Positions 17,228-31,436 of a stretch of 64,000 bases of DNA are shown in pieces. Both the position numbers and the translations under genes were made by a program. Position 1 is the stretch's first letter. Every line of letters starts with the position of its first letter. The notes under the pieces are model-generated. The model saw nothing but the letters and a program-made list of their open reading frames with translations, had not been told where the DNA came from and searched no databases. The stretch comes from JAQSWP01 sp040255215 (GTDB lineage Bacteria; Pseudomonadota; Alphaproteobacteria; Reyranellales; JAQSWP01): positions 62,001 through 126,000 of the forward strand of contig JBDZUM010000001.1 of the NCBI GenBank assembly GCA_040255215.1. Reading direction: 5' to 3'.

Positions 17228-18826
17228 TCAAGAATGGCCCAGATCGGCCGGTTTGGCGGAATTTCCGGCCTCGCCAGGCAATGTCATGGCATCGCCGCGG
17301 GGGCCCTCACCGACGCCGTTGAGACGTGTCGTCGCGCGCCCGCCATCGGCCAGCGCCAGCAGCGCCTTGTCGCGCCGCCGCTGGGCCGAGGACGGAATGC
17401 CGAGCGCATCGCGGTACTTGGCGACGGTGCGGCGGGCGATGGCGATGCCCTCGCCATGCAGCATCGCCACCAGCCGGTCGTCGGACAGGGTGTTGCCCGG
17501 CGCCTCGCCGTCGATCAGCACGCGGATGCGATCGCGCACCGCTTCGGAGGTCACCGAATCGCCGCTGGCGGCGACGGCGGGCAGCGCCGAGGTGAAGAAA
17601 TACTTCAGCTCGAACGTGCCGCGCGGCGTGGCCATGAACTTGTTGGTGGTGACGCGGCTGATGGTGCTTTCGTGCAGCTCGACCGCCACGGCGATGTCGC
17701 GCAGCACCAGCGGCCGCAGGCCGGCGACGCCACGACGGAAGAACCCTTCCTGCTGGCGCACGATCTCGCGCGCCACGCGCAGGATGGTGTTGGCGCGCTG
17801 GTCGAGCGCCTTGACCAGCCAGCTCGCCGTCTGCAGGCGTTCGGTGATGAATTCGCGCGTGGCGCGATCGCGCGCATTGCCGGTCAGCGTGGCGTGGTAC
17901 TGGCGATTGACCAGAACGCGCGGCAGCGCCTCGTTGTTGAGTTCGATGATCCAGCTGCCGTCGGGCGCGGCGCGCAGGAACAGGTCGGGCACCAGCGTCT
18001 GCGCCACCGGCGCCTCGAAGCGCTGGCCAGGCTTGGGATCGAGCTGGCGCAGCTCCGACAGCATCTGCGCCAGATCCTCCGCATCGACGCCGCAGCGGCG
18101 CATCAGGCCGGCGAAGTCGCGGCGCGCCACGAGATCGAGATTGTCCAGCAGCGCCTGCATGGCCGGATCGAGCCGGTCGCGGTCGGCAAGCTGCAGGGCA
18201 AGGCATTCGGCCAGCGAGCGGGCGAAGATGCCCGACGGCTCGAAGCGCTGCAGCCGCGCCAGCACTGCTTCGGCGGCTTCGACGGCGACGCCCAGCGGCG
18301 CCACCAGATCGCCCAGTTCGCCCACCAGATAGCCGGCGGCGTCGAGTTGATCCGTCAGGCACATGGCGATCAGCCGCTCGGCGGGATCGGCGAATTCCAG
18401 CCCGATCTGGCTCAGCACATGATCGCGCAAGGTCAGCGTCTCGCCGATCGCCTGCAGCGGATCGTAGTCGTCGCCGTCCGGCCGACCGCCCGGTCCCCAT
18501 TCGCTGCTGCCGGCATCGGGCGTCTCGCCCATCGGCCGCTCCTCGCTGGCTTCCTCGTCGCGCGGATCGAACTCCTCGCCGGCTTCGCGCTCGTCCGACC
18601 CCGCCGGCGCCGGTGCGGCGGCGAACTCTGGCGTCGCAGCCGCTTCCTCGTCGCCCTGGGCGGTCTCCTCGGCGGTCGTCAGCAGCGGATTCTGCTCGAG
18701 CTCGGCCTCGATGAAGCGCGCCAGTTCGATCTGGTTGAGCTGCAGCAGCTTGATGGCCTGCTGCAGCTGCGGCGTCATCACCAGCGCCTGGCGCTGGCCG
18801 AGGATGAGCTTGGGCGCCAGACTCAT
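17228..18826 (-). CDS. rpoN: RNA polymerase sigma-54 factor
   Basis: RpoN directs polymerase to -24/-12 promoters and needs an AAA activator. The 532-residue protein has region I at the start (QALVMTPQLQQAIKLLQLNQ, residues 12-31), an acidic region II (about 55-115), the core-binding and HTH region with HESTISRVTTNKFM (about residues 388-401), and the RpoN box ARRTVAKYRDALGIPSSAQRR near the end. Unusually the tail runs on about 40 residues after the box. ATG 18826 is five bases after the lptB stop, so it belongs to the LPS-transport operon as in many proteobacteria. Confidence 0.97.
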   Translation of the reverse strand: MSLAPKLILGQRQALVMTPQLQQAIKLLQLNQIELARFIEAELEQNPLLTTAEETAQGDEEAAATPEFAAAPAPAGSDEREAGEEFDPRDEEASEERPMGETPDAGSSEWGPGGRPDGDDYDPLQAIGETLTLRDHVLSQIGLEFADPAERLIAMCLTDQLDAAGYLVGELGDLVAPLGVAVEAAEAVLARLQRFEPSGIFARSLAECLALQLADRDRLDPAMQALLDNLDLVARRDFAGLMRRCGVDAEDLAQMLSELRQLDPKPGQRFEAPVAQTLVPDLFLRAAPDGSWIIELNNEALPRVLVNRQYHATLTGNARDRATREFITERLQTASWLVKALDQRANTILRVAREIVRQQEGFFRRGVAGLRPLVLRDIAVAVELHESTISRVTTNKFMATPRGTFELKYFFTSALPAVAASGDSVTSEAVRDRIRVLIDGEAPGNTLSDDRLVAMLHGEGIAIARRTVAKYRDALGIPSSAQRRRDKALLALADGGRATTRLNGVGEGPRGDAMTLPGEAGNSAKPADLGHS

Positions 18827-18831
18827 GGCCG

Positions 18832-19608
<777 letters not shown>

Positions 19609-19610
19609 GC

Positions 19611-20465
19611 TCAGCGCCCTTCCCTGCCGGGAGGACTGTCGGGCGTGATGGTGCCGGTTACGCGCCCACCCGACGTGCCGGAAGCGCCGGGCAGCAGCCG
19701 GTAGACGCCGGTGCGCATGTTGACTTCGGCGCGCTCGCCGTTGAGACGGTCGCCGCCGCGCGTGACCTCGACCCCGCCGGTGAGCTGCGCGAGCTTGGAC
19801 GCCGTGTCGTAGCTGGCGCGCGCCGCGGTCGCGACGTTCTCGCCATTGGTGATGCGCACGTTGCCGATGGCGTCGATCTGCGCCAGCTCGCGCCGCGTGC
19901 GCCGCGGATCGTCGGCACGCGGACGCTCCTCGAAGAAGCCCACCAGCATGTCGGCGCGCACCACGTCTTCCTGTCGGGTGGCGACGGCATTGCCGCGCGC
20001 CACCGCCGTGCGCTGGACCTCCCAGTATTCCAGGCTGTCGCGGGCGACGATCCGGGTGTCGCCCGAGACGTAGGAAAGATCGTCGCCCGACATGGTCAGA
20101 ACCTTGCGGTCGACGTCGTAGAGAGCGCGGTCGCCACGCGCCACGTCGTCGCCGTTCTTCAGCACCACGCCGCCGGCCGCCTCGACCTTGTAGATCTCGG
20201 ACTTGCCCTCGGCATTGTCGCGGTAATGCGCCGTCAGCGTCGCGCCGCGCACCGAGAAATCGCCGCGTTTGACCTGGGCGTTGCCGCGCGCGATGTAGAC
20301 CTTGCGGTCCTTGTTCCATTCGATGCCGTTATCGGCCGTGACCTCGAGCGACCGCCCGCCCTGGGCTCCCAGCGACGTGGTCGCCTGCTGCGCCACGACG
20401 GGAGCCGCGCAAATCGCCAGGGAGACGGCAAATACTGCCGCCAGAGCCAGACGACGCGCCGTCAC
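19611..20465 (-). CDS. lptA: LPS transport periplasmic protein LptA
   Basis: LptA forms the periplasmic bridge for LPS between LptC and LptD. The 284-residue protein has a signal peptide (residues 1-25, cleavage after VVA) and the OstA domain; IEWNKDRKVYIARGNAQVKRG and LYDVDRKVLTMSGDDLSYVSGDTRI are typical beta-jellyroll repeats. It is longer than E. coli LptA (185), with a second repeat block and a Pro/Gly tail, as is common in alphaproteobacteria. Its ATG overlaps the lptC stop by four bases. Confidence 0.93.
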   Translation of the reverse strand: MTARRLALAAVFAVSLAICAAPVVAQQATTSLGAQGGRSLEVTADNGIEWNKDRKVYIARGNAQVKRGDFSVRGATLTAHYRDNAEGKSEIYKVEAAGGVVLKNGDDVARGDRALYDVDRKVLTMSGDDLSYVSGDTRIVARDSLEYWEVQRTAVARGNAVATRQEDVVRADMLVGFFEERPRADDPRRTRRELAQIDAIGNVRITNGENVATAARASYDTASKLAQLTGGVEVTRGGDRLNGERAEVNMRTGVYRLLPGASGTSGGRVTGTITPDSPPGREGR

Positions 20466-21169
20466 TGCGTTTCCTCGCCGCTGCCGGGCAGCGTCCCCGA
20501 ATCGTACAGGATCAGCCGCGCCTTGCCGGTGAACTCGATGATGCGACCGCGCTCGGCGATGCGGAACCCCTCGGAGTTGACGAAGCCGGCGGGGCCCTGC
20601 CCCGCCACCGGCGCGTCGCCCGTCGCCACGCCGGCGCGCAGATCGATCGCCGCCCGCTCGGTCGCCACCTGATAGCCGTCGTCGCGGAACAGCTCGACCT
20701 TGCCGGCGAGATCCAGCGTCTGCTGCGACTGGTTGTAATGGCCGAGATCGGCCGACAGCGACATCCAGCTGCCCTCCGGCGAGGTCAGATCGCCCTTGGG
20801 CTGCGCCAAGTCCAGCACCGGCGTCTGGGCTTTCTTCTGTACCGCGCTTTCGGCCGTCACGTTGAACACCCGGTCGCGGCCGTCCGAACCGGTGAAGCGC
20901 GGGTTCTGCATGCGCAGATAGCTGGCGTCCGGATCGGCTACCGGCACCGACGACAGCCGGAAGGCGCCCTCGCCGAAGACCAGCGGCCAGATCAGCCCGA
21001 CGGCGACGGCGATCGCCGAGAGGACGGGAAACCCGAAACGCAGATAGGGCACCAGCGGCGCCAGCAGCGAAGCCCGCGGCGTCGGCCGCGGCTGCATCAG
21101 CACGCGATCAAGCCGCGTCGAGCCGCCGGCGCGCGTCTGCAGGGTCGCCTCGGCGGGTTCCGCCATCAC
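20462..21169 (-). CDS. lptC: LPS export protein LptC
   Basis: LptC is anchored in the inner membrane and passes LPS from LptFG to LptA. The 235-residue protein has one transmembrane helix (about residues 46-66, PVLSAIAVAVGLIWPLVF) after a cytoplasmic N-terminal tail, and then the periplasmic jellyroll with LRMQNPRFTGSDGRDRVFNV and LFRDDGYQVATERAAIDL. Both ends overlap neighbours by four bases (kdsD stop, lptA start), so translation is coupled. Confidence 0.93.
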   Translation of the reverse strand: MMAEPAEATLQTRAGGSTRLDRVLMQPRPTPRASLLAPLVPYLRFGFPVLSAIAVAVGLIWPLVFGEGAFRLSSVPVADPDASYLRMQNPRFTGSDGRDRVFNVTAESAVQKKAQTPVLDLAQPKGDLTSPEGSWMSLSADLGHYNQSQQTLDLAGKVELFRDDGYQVATERAAIDLRAGVATGDAPVAGQGPAGFVNSEGFRIAERGRIIEFTGKARLILYDSGTLPGSGEETQ

Positions 21170-22152
21170 GCCACGCCCGCGCGCAGGCAGTCGTGCAGAT
21201 GCAGCATGCCGACGATGCGTCCGTCCTCGACCACGACGAGACAGGATATGGGACGGCCGTCGTTCATCAGCGCCATCGCCTCAGCCGCCAGCGCCTGCGG
21301 ACGGATGCTGCGCGGCTGCGGCGTCATGATCTCGCCGGCCGGGCGACGCAGAATGTCGTCGAGCATATGACGCCGCAGATCGCCATCAGTGACGATGCCG
21401 ACTGGCCGCTTCGCCTCGTCGACGATGCAGACGCAGCCAAGCCGCTTGGCCGTCATTTCCAGCAAAGCCTCGCTCATCGGGGTGGTCGGCGCGCAAAGCG
21501 GCAGTTCCGCACCCTTGTGCATGAGGTCGGACACGCGCAGCAGACGCTTGCCGAGCTTGCCGCCCGGATGCAGCACCTGGAAATCGGCCGAGGTGAAGCC
21601 GCGACGCTCCAGCAGCGTCACCGCCAGCGCATCGCCCAGCGCCAGCATCACTGTCGTCGACGTTGTCGGCGCCAGGCCAAGCGGACAGGCCTCGGTCAGC
21701 GGCGCGAGATCCAGCGCCACGGTCGAGGCCTGCGCCAGCGTGCTGCGCGGATTGCCGCTCATGCCGATCAGAGGGATTTCGAACCGCTTCGCATAGGCGA
21801 TGAGATCGGCGAGTTCGGTGGTCTCGCCGGAATAGGACAGCGCCAGCACCGCGTCGTTGCGGCCGATCATGCCGAGATCGCCGTGACTGGCCTCGCCCGG
21901 ATGCACGTACTGCGCGGGGGTGCCGGTCGACGCCAGGGTCGCGGCGATCTTGCGCGCGACATGGCCGCTCTTGCCCATGCCGGTGACGATCACCCGGCCG
22001 GATACCCCGTGCAGAATGTCGACAGCCGCCGCGAACCGCTCGTCCAGCGCGTCGAGCATCGCCTGCAAGGCCTGGGCGCCCAGCTCGAGAACGCGGCGCG
22101 CCGCGGCAAGATCGGCCTGTGCCGACCCGGTATCCGGTTTCGCGTTGATCAT
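21166..22152 (-). CDS. kdsD: arabinose 5-phosphate isomerase (KpsF/KdsD)
   Basis: KdsD converts ribulose 5-phosphate to arabinose 5-phosphate, the precursor of Kdo in LPS. At 328 residues it equals the E. coli length. The SIS domain (about 40-180) has VIVTGMGKSGHVARKIAATLASTGTP and SYSGETTEL; two CBS domains follow (about 205-262 and 275-326). The ATG at 22152 is chosen because the family begins at the SIS lead-in; a frame extension to 22248 has no match. It heads the lptC-lptA-lptB-rpoN run. Confidence 0.94.
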   Translation of the reverse strand: MINAKPDTGSAQADLAAARRVLELGAQALQAMLDALDERFAAAVDILHGVSGRVIVTGMGKSGHVARKIAATLASTGTPAQYVHPGEASHGDLGMIGRNDAVLALSYSGETTELADLIAYAKRFEIPLIGMSGNPRSTLAQASTVALDLAPLTEACPLGLAPTTSTTVMLALGDALAVTLLERRGFTSADFQVLHPGGKLGKRLLRVSDLMHKGAELPLCAPTTPMSEALLEMTAKRLGCVCIVDEAKRPVGIVTDGDLRRHMLDDILRRPAGEIMTPQPRSIRPQALAAEAMALMNDGRPISCLVVVEDGRIVGMLHLHDCLRAGVA

Positions 22153-22246
22153 GCTTGAGCGTTGACCCACTGAGACTGAACCGACGCTCGCCCGGAACCG
22201 CCGAGCAAAAACCGCGCCAATTCGTGAAAGATCACCGAATTCCGGC

Positions 22247-22275
22247 AAATATGCGACTCCGACCGTTAAAAATCA
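22247..22275 (-). promoter_or_regulatory. possible sigma-70 promoter of the kdsD-lpt-rpoN operon
   Basis: On the minus strand TTGATT (22275-22270), a 17-base spacer and CATATT (22252-22247) stand 95 bases before the kdsD ATG. This 180-base gap is also locally AT-rich. Confidence 0.45.
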
Positions 22276-22329
22276 ACGAATCGGATCAGGGCCTTATGCC
22301 GCGCCGCCGGGCGCTGGCACCATTTGGTG

Positions 22330-22941
22330 TCAGTGGGAAAAAACGTCGATTTCCGGCCAGCCAATCAGGTCCAGCTCGGCCCGGGCGGGCAGGAAGCGGA
22401 AGCAGGCAGCGGCCAGCTCCGTGCGCCCTTCGCGCGCCAGCATCGTGTCGAGCCGGCGCTTGAGCGCGTGCAGATGCAGAACGTCGGAGGCGGCATAGGC
22501 GAGCTGTTCGGGTGTCAGCTCCGGGGCGCCCCAGTCCGAGGATTGCTGCTGCTTGGAAATCTCGACCCCCAGCAGGTCGCGGCAGATGTCCTTCAGCCCG
22601 TGCCGGTCGGTGAAGGTGCGGACAAGTTTCGAGGCGATCTTGGTGCAGTAGACCGGACCGCAATCGACGCCGAGATAGTGGCGCAGCACGGCCAGATCGA
22701 AGCGCCCGAAATGGAAGATCTTCAGCACCGAGGCATCGGCCAGCAGAGCCTTGAGATTGGGCGCCGCGTATTCGCCGGCTGCGAACTGCACCAGATGGCA
22801 GTCGCCGTCGCCCGCGCTGAGCTGCACCAGACACAGCCGGTCGCGATGCGGGTTGAGGCCCATGGTCTCCGAATCGATGGCGACGCTGTCGCCGAAGCGC
22901 AGGCCGGCCGGCAGGTCGCCGCGGTGGAGCGTATTCGCCAT
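22330..22941 (-). CDS. ribonuclease D family 3'-5' exonuclease
   Basis: A 203-residue DEDDy exonuclease domain. ExoI is IDSETMGL (about residue 22, Asp and Glu), ExoII FHFGRFDLAVL (about 75, Asp), and ExoIII AYAASDVLHLHAL (about 152, Tyr and Asp). The HRDC domains of full RNase D (about 375 residues) are absent; this short form is common in alphaproteobacteria. GGGAGG lies eight bases before ATG 22941, so I prefer it to the GTG six bases upstream. Probable role is tRNA or RNA 3' processing; it is directly downstream of tRNA-Leu. Confidence 0.9.
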   Translation of the reverse strand: MANTLHRGDLPAGLRFGDSVAIDSETMGLNPHRDRLCLVQLSAGDGDCHLVQFAAGEYAAPNLKALLADASVLKIFHFGRFDLAVLRHYLGVDCGPVYCTKIASKLVRTFTDRHGLKDICRDLLGVEISKQQQSSDWGAPELTPEQLAYAASDVLHLHALKRRLDTMLAREGRTELAAACFRFLPARAELDLIGWPEIDVFSH

Positions 22942-22957
22942 CGTCACATCCTCCCAA

Positions 22958-22998
22958 AAACGACAACGGCCGGCCCGCTGTTAAGCGGCCGGCCGGTC
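22958..22998 (-). terminator. probable terminator after tRNA-Leu
   Basis: A long GC-rich inverted repeat (ACCGGCCGGCCGCT and its near-complement, about 22966-22998) with a 4-base loop is followed on the minus strand by TTGTCGTTTTTG. It lies between the tRNA end and the rnd-like gene. Confidence 0.7.
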
Positions 22999-23006
22999 GT
23001 CTCGAA

Positions 23007-23091
23007 TGGTGCCCAGGAAAGGACTCGAACCTTCACGCCTCGCGGCACTAGTACCTGAAACTAGCGCGTCTACCAATTCCGCCACCTGGGC
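23007..23091 (-). tRNA. tRNA-Leu(CAG)
   Basis: An 85-base class II tRNA read on the minus strand: acceptor GCCCAGG / CCTGGGC, D-arm GGCGGAATTGGTAGACGC, anticodon stem CTAGT/ACTAG around loop TTCAGGT giving CAG, long variable arm with GCCGCGAGGC, T-loop TTCGAGT, encoded CCA. Confidence 0.97.
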
Positions 23092-23132
23092 TAACCTGTG
23101 GCAACCGGCTTGCCGCCGGCGGTCGGGGGCGT

Positions 23133-23161
23133 TCGGTAAGCCCTTGGCACAGTCTTGTCAA
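23133..23161 (-). promoter_or_regulatory. sigma-70 promoter of tRNA-Leu
   Basis: A perfect TTGACA (23161-23156) is followed by a 17-base spacer and TACCGA (23138-23133) on the minus strand, 41 bases before the tRNA 5' end. Confidence 0.6.
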
Positions 23162-23290
23162 TAGTTCTGCGGATTTGCCGCCATTTTCAGGCTCTGGCGC
23201 GGCAATCGCGCCGCTTCTATAAACCGCCGCCAGAGGCGATCATGCCGCCTCGGGCAGTCGCCAGCGGCCAAGCAGGACGGAGCAATCGAA

Positions 23291-24244
23291 ATGACCATCG
23301 CGCAGATCACCGTATTTGGGGGGTCGGGTTTCATCGGCCGGCACATCGTGCGGCGTCTGGCCAAGCGCGGCCTGGTCGTTCGCGCCGCCGTCCGGCGGCC
23401 AGAACTGGCCGAATTCCTGCGGCCGATGGGCGATGTCGCGCAGGTCGTCCCGGTCCAGGCCAACATCCGCAACGCCGCTTCCGTCGCGGCGGCGATCCGC
23501 GGATCGCAGGCCGTCGTCAATGCCACCGGCATCCAGGTGCAGCGTGGGCGACAGAGTTTCTCGGCCGTTCATGTCGAGGGCGTCCGTCATATCGCCGAAG
23601 CCGCACGCGCCGCCGGCGTCGAACGGCTGGTGCATATCTCGGGCCTCGGCGCCGACGATGCCGAGGAAGCGGAGACGGCCTTCGCCCGCTCGAAGATCGA
23701 AGGCGAGAAAGCGCTGCGCGAGGCTTTCCCGACCGCCACCATCCTGCGCCCCAGCGTCGTGTTCGGGCCCGAAGACGCCTTCATCAACAATCTGGCGGCT
23801 GCCGTCCGTCTGGCGCCTTTCATGCCAGCGATCGGCGGCGACCACACCCGGTTCCAGCCGGTCTATGTCGGCGACGTCGCTGCCGCCGTGCTCGCCTGTC
23901 TCGAGCGTACAGAGGCTGCGGGGCGGGTCTACGAGCTGGGCGGCCCGACGATCTACACCATGCGGGAGATCGCCCAACTGGCGCTCAAGGCGATGGACCG
24001 CGACATGCGGATCGTGTCGGTGCCGTTCTCGCTGGCCCGACTGGTCGGGCTGGTCGGCCAGTTCCTGCCCAACCCGCCGCTGACCTTCGACCAGGCCGTG
24101 CTGCTCGAGAAGGACAGCGTCACCAGCCCGGACCGGCCCGGATTGGCGGAGCTGGGCATCGCGCCGACGGCGGCCGAGGTCGTTCTGCCGACCTATCTGG
24201 ATCGATTCCGCGTCGGCGGTCGTTACAGCACTCACGCCGCTTGA
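23291..24244 (+). CDS. complex I NDUFA9-like NAD(P)-binding protein
   Basis: A 317-residue atypical SDR of the NDUFA9/39-kDa complex I subunit group, common in alphaproteobacteria. Nucleotide motif VFGGSGFIGRHIVRRL (residues 8-23), then VRRPE, VNATGIQVQRG, and the segment ILRPSVVFGPEDAFINNLA (about 150-168). C-terminal TFDQAVLLEKDSV fits the family. It may bind NADPH and support complex I assembly; no nuo genes are nearby. ATG 23291 follows GGACGGAGCAATCGAA. A short AT-rich intergenic region with palindromes follows. Confidence 0.88.
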   Translation: MTIAQITVFGGSGFIGRHIVRRLAKRGLVVRAAVRRPELAEFLRPMGDVAQVVPVQANIRNAASVAAAIRGSQAVVNATGIQVQRGRQSFSAVHVEGVRHIAEAARAAGVERLVHISGLGADDAEEAETAFARSKIEGEKALREAFPTATILRPSVVFGPEDAFINNLAAAVRLAPFMPAIGGDHTRFQPVYVGDVAAAVLACLERTEAAGRVYELGGPTIYTMREIAQLALKAMDRDMRIVSVPFSLARLVGLVGQFLPNPPLTFDQAVLLEKDSVTSPDRPGLAELGIAPTAAEVVLPTYLDRFRVGGRYSTHAA

Positions 24245-24309
24245 ATTCGAAATCTGAGGACGGCGGTTCGATAAAAACGTAGCTAATACAGAGCATTAGC
24301 GTCACCAAT

Positions 24310-24408
24310 AATAGGTCCAATTTGGACCTATTTACTATCTGATCGAATAAAAACACGACTCGCCGATTCTTTTTTTGCTGGCGGTCATCGAAAATATGTC
24401 AGATAGTA
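24310..24408. repeat. two nested inverted repeats in the gltD leader region
   Basis: First, AATAGGTCCAA (24310-24320) and TTGGACCTATT (24322-24332) form an 11-bp palindrome around one base. Second, TACTATCTGA (24333-24342) and its exact complement TCAGATAGTA (24399-24408) enclose 56 bases. The stretch 24245-24531 is plainly AT-richer than its surroundings and holds no gene. It might be a terminator for the upstream gene, an operator, or a structured leader of gltD. Confidence 0.7.
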
Positions 24409-24531
24409 TGACTAAATTCGCGTCGTTACGCGTCTCGAATCATGTGCGGAATGCAATGATCGTCAGCGAGACATTTTTGTAATTTTCTTCCCAAGTGCCG
24501 GGGCTGGCCGCTGGGAAGCGAGAGGCTGGTC

Positions 24532-25971
24532 ATGGCGGAAAAGATGCTGAAGTTCGTGTCGGTCGGGCAGGACATGCCCGACAAGCGCCAGTCGCAGGAG
24601 CGCGTCCACGACTTCGACGAAATCTACGCGCGCTTTACCGAGCAGAAAGCGGCCGAGCAGGCGTCGCGCTGCTCCCAGTGCGGCATCCCGTTCTGCCAGA
24701 TCCATTGCCCGCTGCATAACAACATCCCGGACTGGCTGAAGCTGACCGCGGAAGGCCGGCTGGAAGAGGCGTACGAGATCTCCTCCGCCACCAACAACAT
24801 GCCGGAGATCTGCGGTCGCATCTGCCCGCAGGACCGGCTGTGCGAGGGCAACTGCGTCATCGAGAAGGGCTTCGAGGCGGTCACCATCGGCTCGGTCGAG
24901 AAATACATCACCGACACCGCCTTCGATCGCGGCTGGGTCAAGCCGCCGACGCCGCGGCGCGAGCTGGGCCGGTCGGTTGGCATCGTCGGCGCCGGCCCGG
25001 CCGGCATGGCGGCGGCCGAGCAGCTGCGCCGCAAGGGCTACGAGATCCATGTCTACGACCGCTACGACCGGGTCGGCGGGCTGCTGATCTACGGCATTCC
25101 GAGCTTCAAGCTCGAGAAGGACATCGTCGAGCGGCGAGAGAAGCTGCTGCGCGCGGGTGGCGTCAATTTCCACCTCAACGTCACGATCGGCCGCGACATC
25201 AGCCTCGAGGAACTGCGGGCGCGGCACGAGGCAGTGCTGATCGCCACCGGGGTCTACAAGGCGCGTGACGTGCAGGCGCCGGGCGTCGGCCTGAAGAACG
25301 TCGTGGCGGCACTCGACTACCTGACCGCGTCCAACCGCAAGGGTCTGGGCGACTCGGTTCCAGAATTCGAATCCGGCGCGCTCGACGCCAAGGGCAAGAA
25401 CGTCGTGGTGATTGGCGGCGGCGACACGGCGATGGACTGCGTGCGCACCGCCGTGCGCCAGGGCGCCAAGTCCGTCAAATGCCTCTATCGCCGCGACCGC
25501 GCCAACATGCCGGGCTCGCAGCGCGAGGTGAAGCACGCCGAAGAGGAAGGCGTCGAGTTCGTCTGGCTGGCCGCCCCGCGCGCCTTCCTGGGCGAAGAAG
25601 CCGTCAGCGGCGTGCGCGCGGTGCGCATGCATCTGGGCGTCGCCGATGCCACCGGCCGGCGCGCGCCGCAGGAACTCGACGGCTCCGATTTCACCCTGCC
25701 GGCCGATCTCGCCATCAAGGCGCTCGGTTTCGATCCCGAGGACATGACGGACATCCTCGGCCGCCAGGACGTCGGATTGACGAGCTGGGGCACGCTGAAA
25801 ATCGACTTCCGCAGCATGATGACCAATCTCGACGGCGTGTTCGCCGCTGGCGACATCGTGCGCGGCGCTTCGCTGGTGGTGTGGGCCGTGCGCGACGGGC
25901 GCGACGCGGCAGAGCGCATTCACCGCTACATCCAGGCCAGGCCGCAAGCGGCCATGGCCCGGGCCTCCTGA
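24532..25971 (+). CDS. gltD: glutamate synthase small (beta) subunit
   Basis: GltD takes electrons from NADPH via FAD and passes them through iron-sulphur clusters to GltB. The 479-residue protein has the N-terminal cluster cysteines in CSQCGIPFCQIHCPLHNN and CGRICPQDRLCEGNC (about residues 44-110), the FAD motif VGIVGAGPAGMAAAE (about 148-162), and the NADPH motif VVVIGGGDTAMDCVR (about 289-303). Late GVFAAGDIVRGASLVVWAV is the FAD-contact end. Gene order gltD then gltB, 16 bases apart, is the reverse of E. coli. Confidence 0.97.
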   Translation: MAEKMLKFVSVGQDMPDKRQSQERVHDFDEIYARFTEQKAAEQASRCSQCGIPFCQIHCPLHNNIPDWLKLTAEGRLEEAYEISSATNNMPEICGRICPQDRLCEGNCVIEKGFEAVTIGSVEKYITDTAFDRGWVKPPTPRRELGRSVGIVGAGPAGMAAAEQLRRKGYEIHVYDRYDRVGGLLIYGIPSFKLEKDIVERREKLLRAGGVNFHLNVTIGRDISLEELRARHEAVLIATGVYKARDVQAPGVGLKNVVAALDYLTASNRKGLGDSVPEFESGALDAKGKNVVVIGGGDTAMDCVRTAVRQGAKSVKCLYRRDRANMPGSQREVKHAEEEGVEFVWLAAPRAFLGEEAVSGVRAVRMHLGVADATGRRAPQELDGSDFTLPADLAIKALGFDPEDMTDILGRQDVGLTSWGTLKIDFRSMMTNLDGVFAAGDIVRGASLVVWAVRDGRDAAERIHRYIQARPQAAMARAS

Positions 25972-25987
25972 GACGGGAGAGACCAAG

Positions 25988-30532
<4,545 letters not shown>

Positions 30533-30576
30533 CCGAGGCGGCTTTGCGCCGGAAGCAAACTGCGGATACAAAAAAA

Positions 30577-30612
30577 GCGGCCGGGGCCAATGCCCCGGCC
30601 GCAACCGTTTTC
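30577..30612 (+). terminator. terminator after gltB
   Basis: GCGGCCGGGG and CCCCGGCCGC (30577-30602) form a strong stem, followed by AACCGTTTTC on plus and a six-T run on minus. Probably bidirectional. It nearly touches the ribosome-binding site of the next gene. Confidence 0.75.
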
Positions 30613-30623
30613 AGGAGGTCCGC

Positions 30624-31424
30624 ATGCAGCGCCTGTCGGTGACGCGCGAGAAGTCGGTGGCCGTGATCCGCTTCGACCATCCTCCCGCGGGCTACATGGA
30701 TGCGCCAATGGTTGACGCCCTCGATGCGGCCACCGTCGAACTGCTGGCCGACGACGCCGTCCGCGTTCTCGTCTTCACCGGCGCACTCGATGGCGTCTTC
30801 ATCCAGCACTACGATGTCGGCGAATTGAATGGGCTCGCCCAGGGCCTGCGCAAACGCGGCCTGAAATTCTCCGAGAAGCGTCTGGCGCCCGAGCGTACGC
30901 TCGATCACGTGTTCGATCGTCTGGCGGCCTCGCCCAAGCCGTCGATCGCCGCCATCAACGGCAACGCCATGGGCGGCGGCTTCGAATTCTGCCTGGCCTG
31001 CGATCTGCGGCTAGCGCAAAAGGGCCCCTACTCCATCGGATTGCCGGAGATAAATATCGGCATCCTGCCCGGCGGCGGCGGCACGCAACGGCTGGCGCGG
31101 CTGGTCGGCGCGGCGCGAGCGCTCGAACTGGTGCTGCGCGGCCGCACGGTCGATCCCGACGAGGCAGCGCGGCTTGGCATGGTGCACGAAGCCGTCGACA
31201 GCCCGGTGATCGACCGCGCGCTGGCGATCGCGCATGAGCTGGCCGGCAAGTCGCCGCTGGCGCTGGGCCACATCAAGCGGCTGATCCGCCAGGCTGGCGA
31301 AGGTTCGCTGAAGGACGATCTGGCGCTGGAGCGAACCCTGTTCCTTGATCTTCTGGTCAGCGACGAGGCCGCGCCGCTGCTGCAGGAATTCGTCGACGGC
31401 ACGCGCGATATTCGCACGCGCTGA
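30624..31424 (+). CDS. enoyl-CoA hydratase/isomerase family protein
   Basis: A 266-residue crotonase. The second loop GNAMGGGFEFCLACD (about 112-126) keeps the Glu matching hydratase Glu144, and IGLPEINIGILPGGGGTQRL (about 136-155) keeps the Glu164 match, so unlike the homologue at 12001 both catalytic acids are present. The first oxyanion loop is unusual: FIQHYDVGELN (about 53-63) where AGADI is normal. AGGAGG stands well before ATG 30624. Being right after a terminator, it probably needs its own promoter, which I cannot place. Substrate unknown. Confidence 0.86.
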   Translation: MQRLSVTREKSVAVIRFDHPPAGYMDAPMVDALDAATVELLADDAVRVLVFTGALDGVFIQHYDVGELNGLAQGLRKRGLKFSEKRLAPERTLDHVFDRLAASPKPSIAAINGNAMGGGFEFCLACDLRLAQKGPYSIGLPEINIGILPGGGGTQRLARLVGAARALELVLRGRTVDPDEAARLGMVHEAVDSPVIDRALAIAHELAGKSPLALGHIKRLIRQAGEGSLKDDLALERTLFLDLLVSDEAAPLLQEFVDGTRDIRTR

Positions 31425-31436
31425 AGGACGACCGCC

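Noticed and set aside
23007..23091. tRNA-Leu, tRNA-Ala or tRNA-Ser as phage attachment site
   Set aside because: No direct repeat of a tRNA 3' end was seen near the prophage border; the prophage is far from all three.
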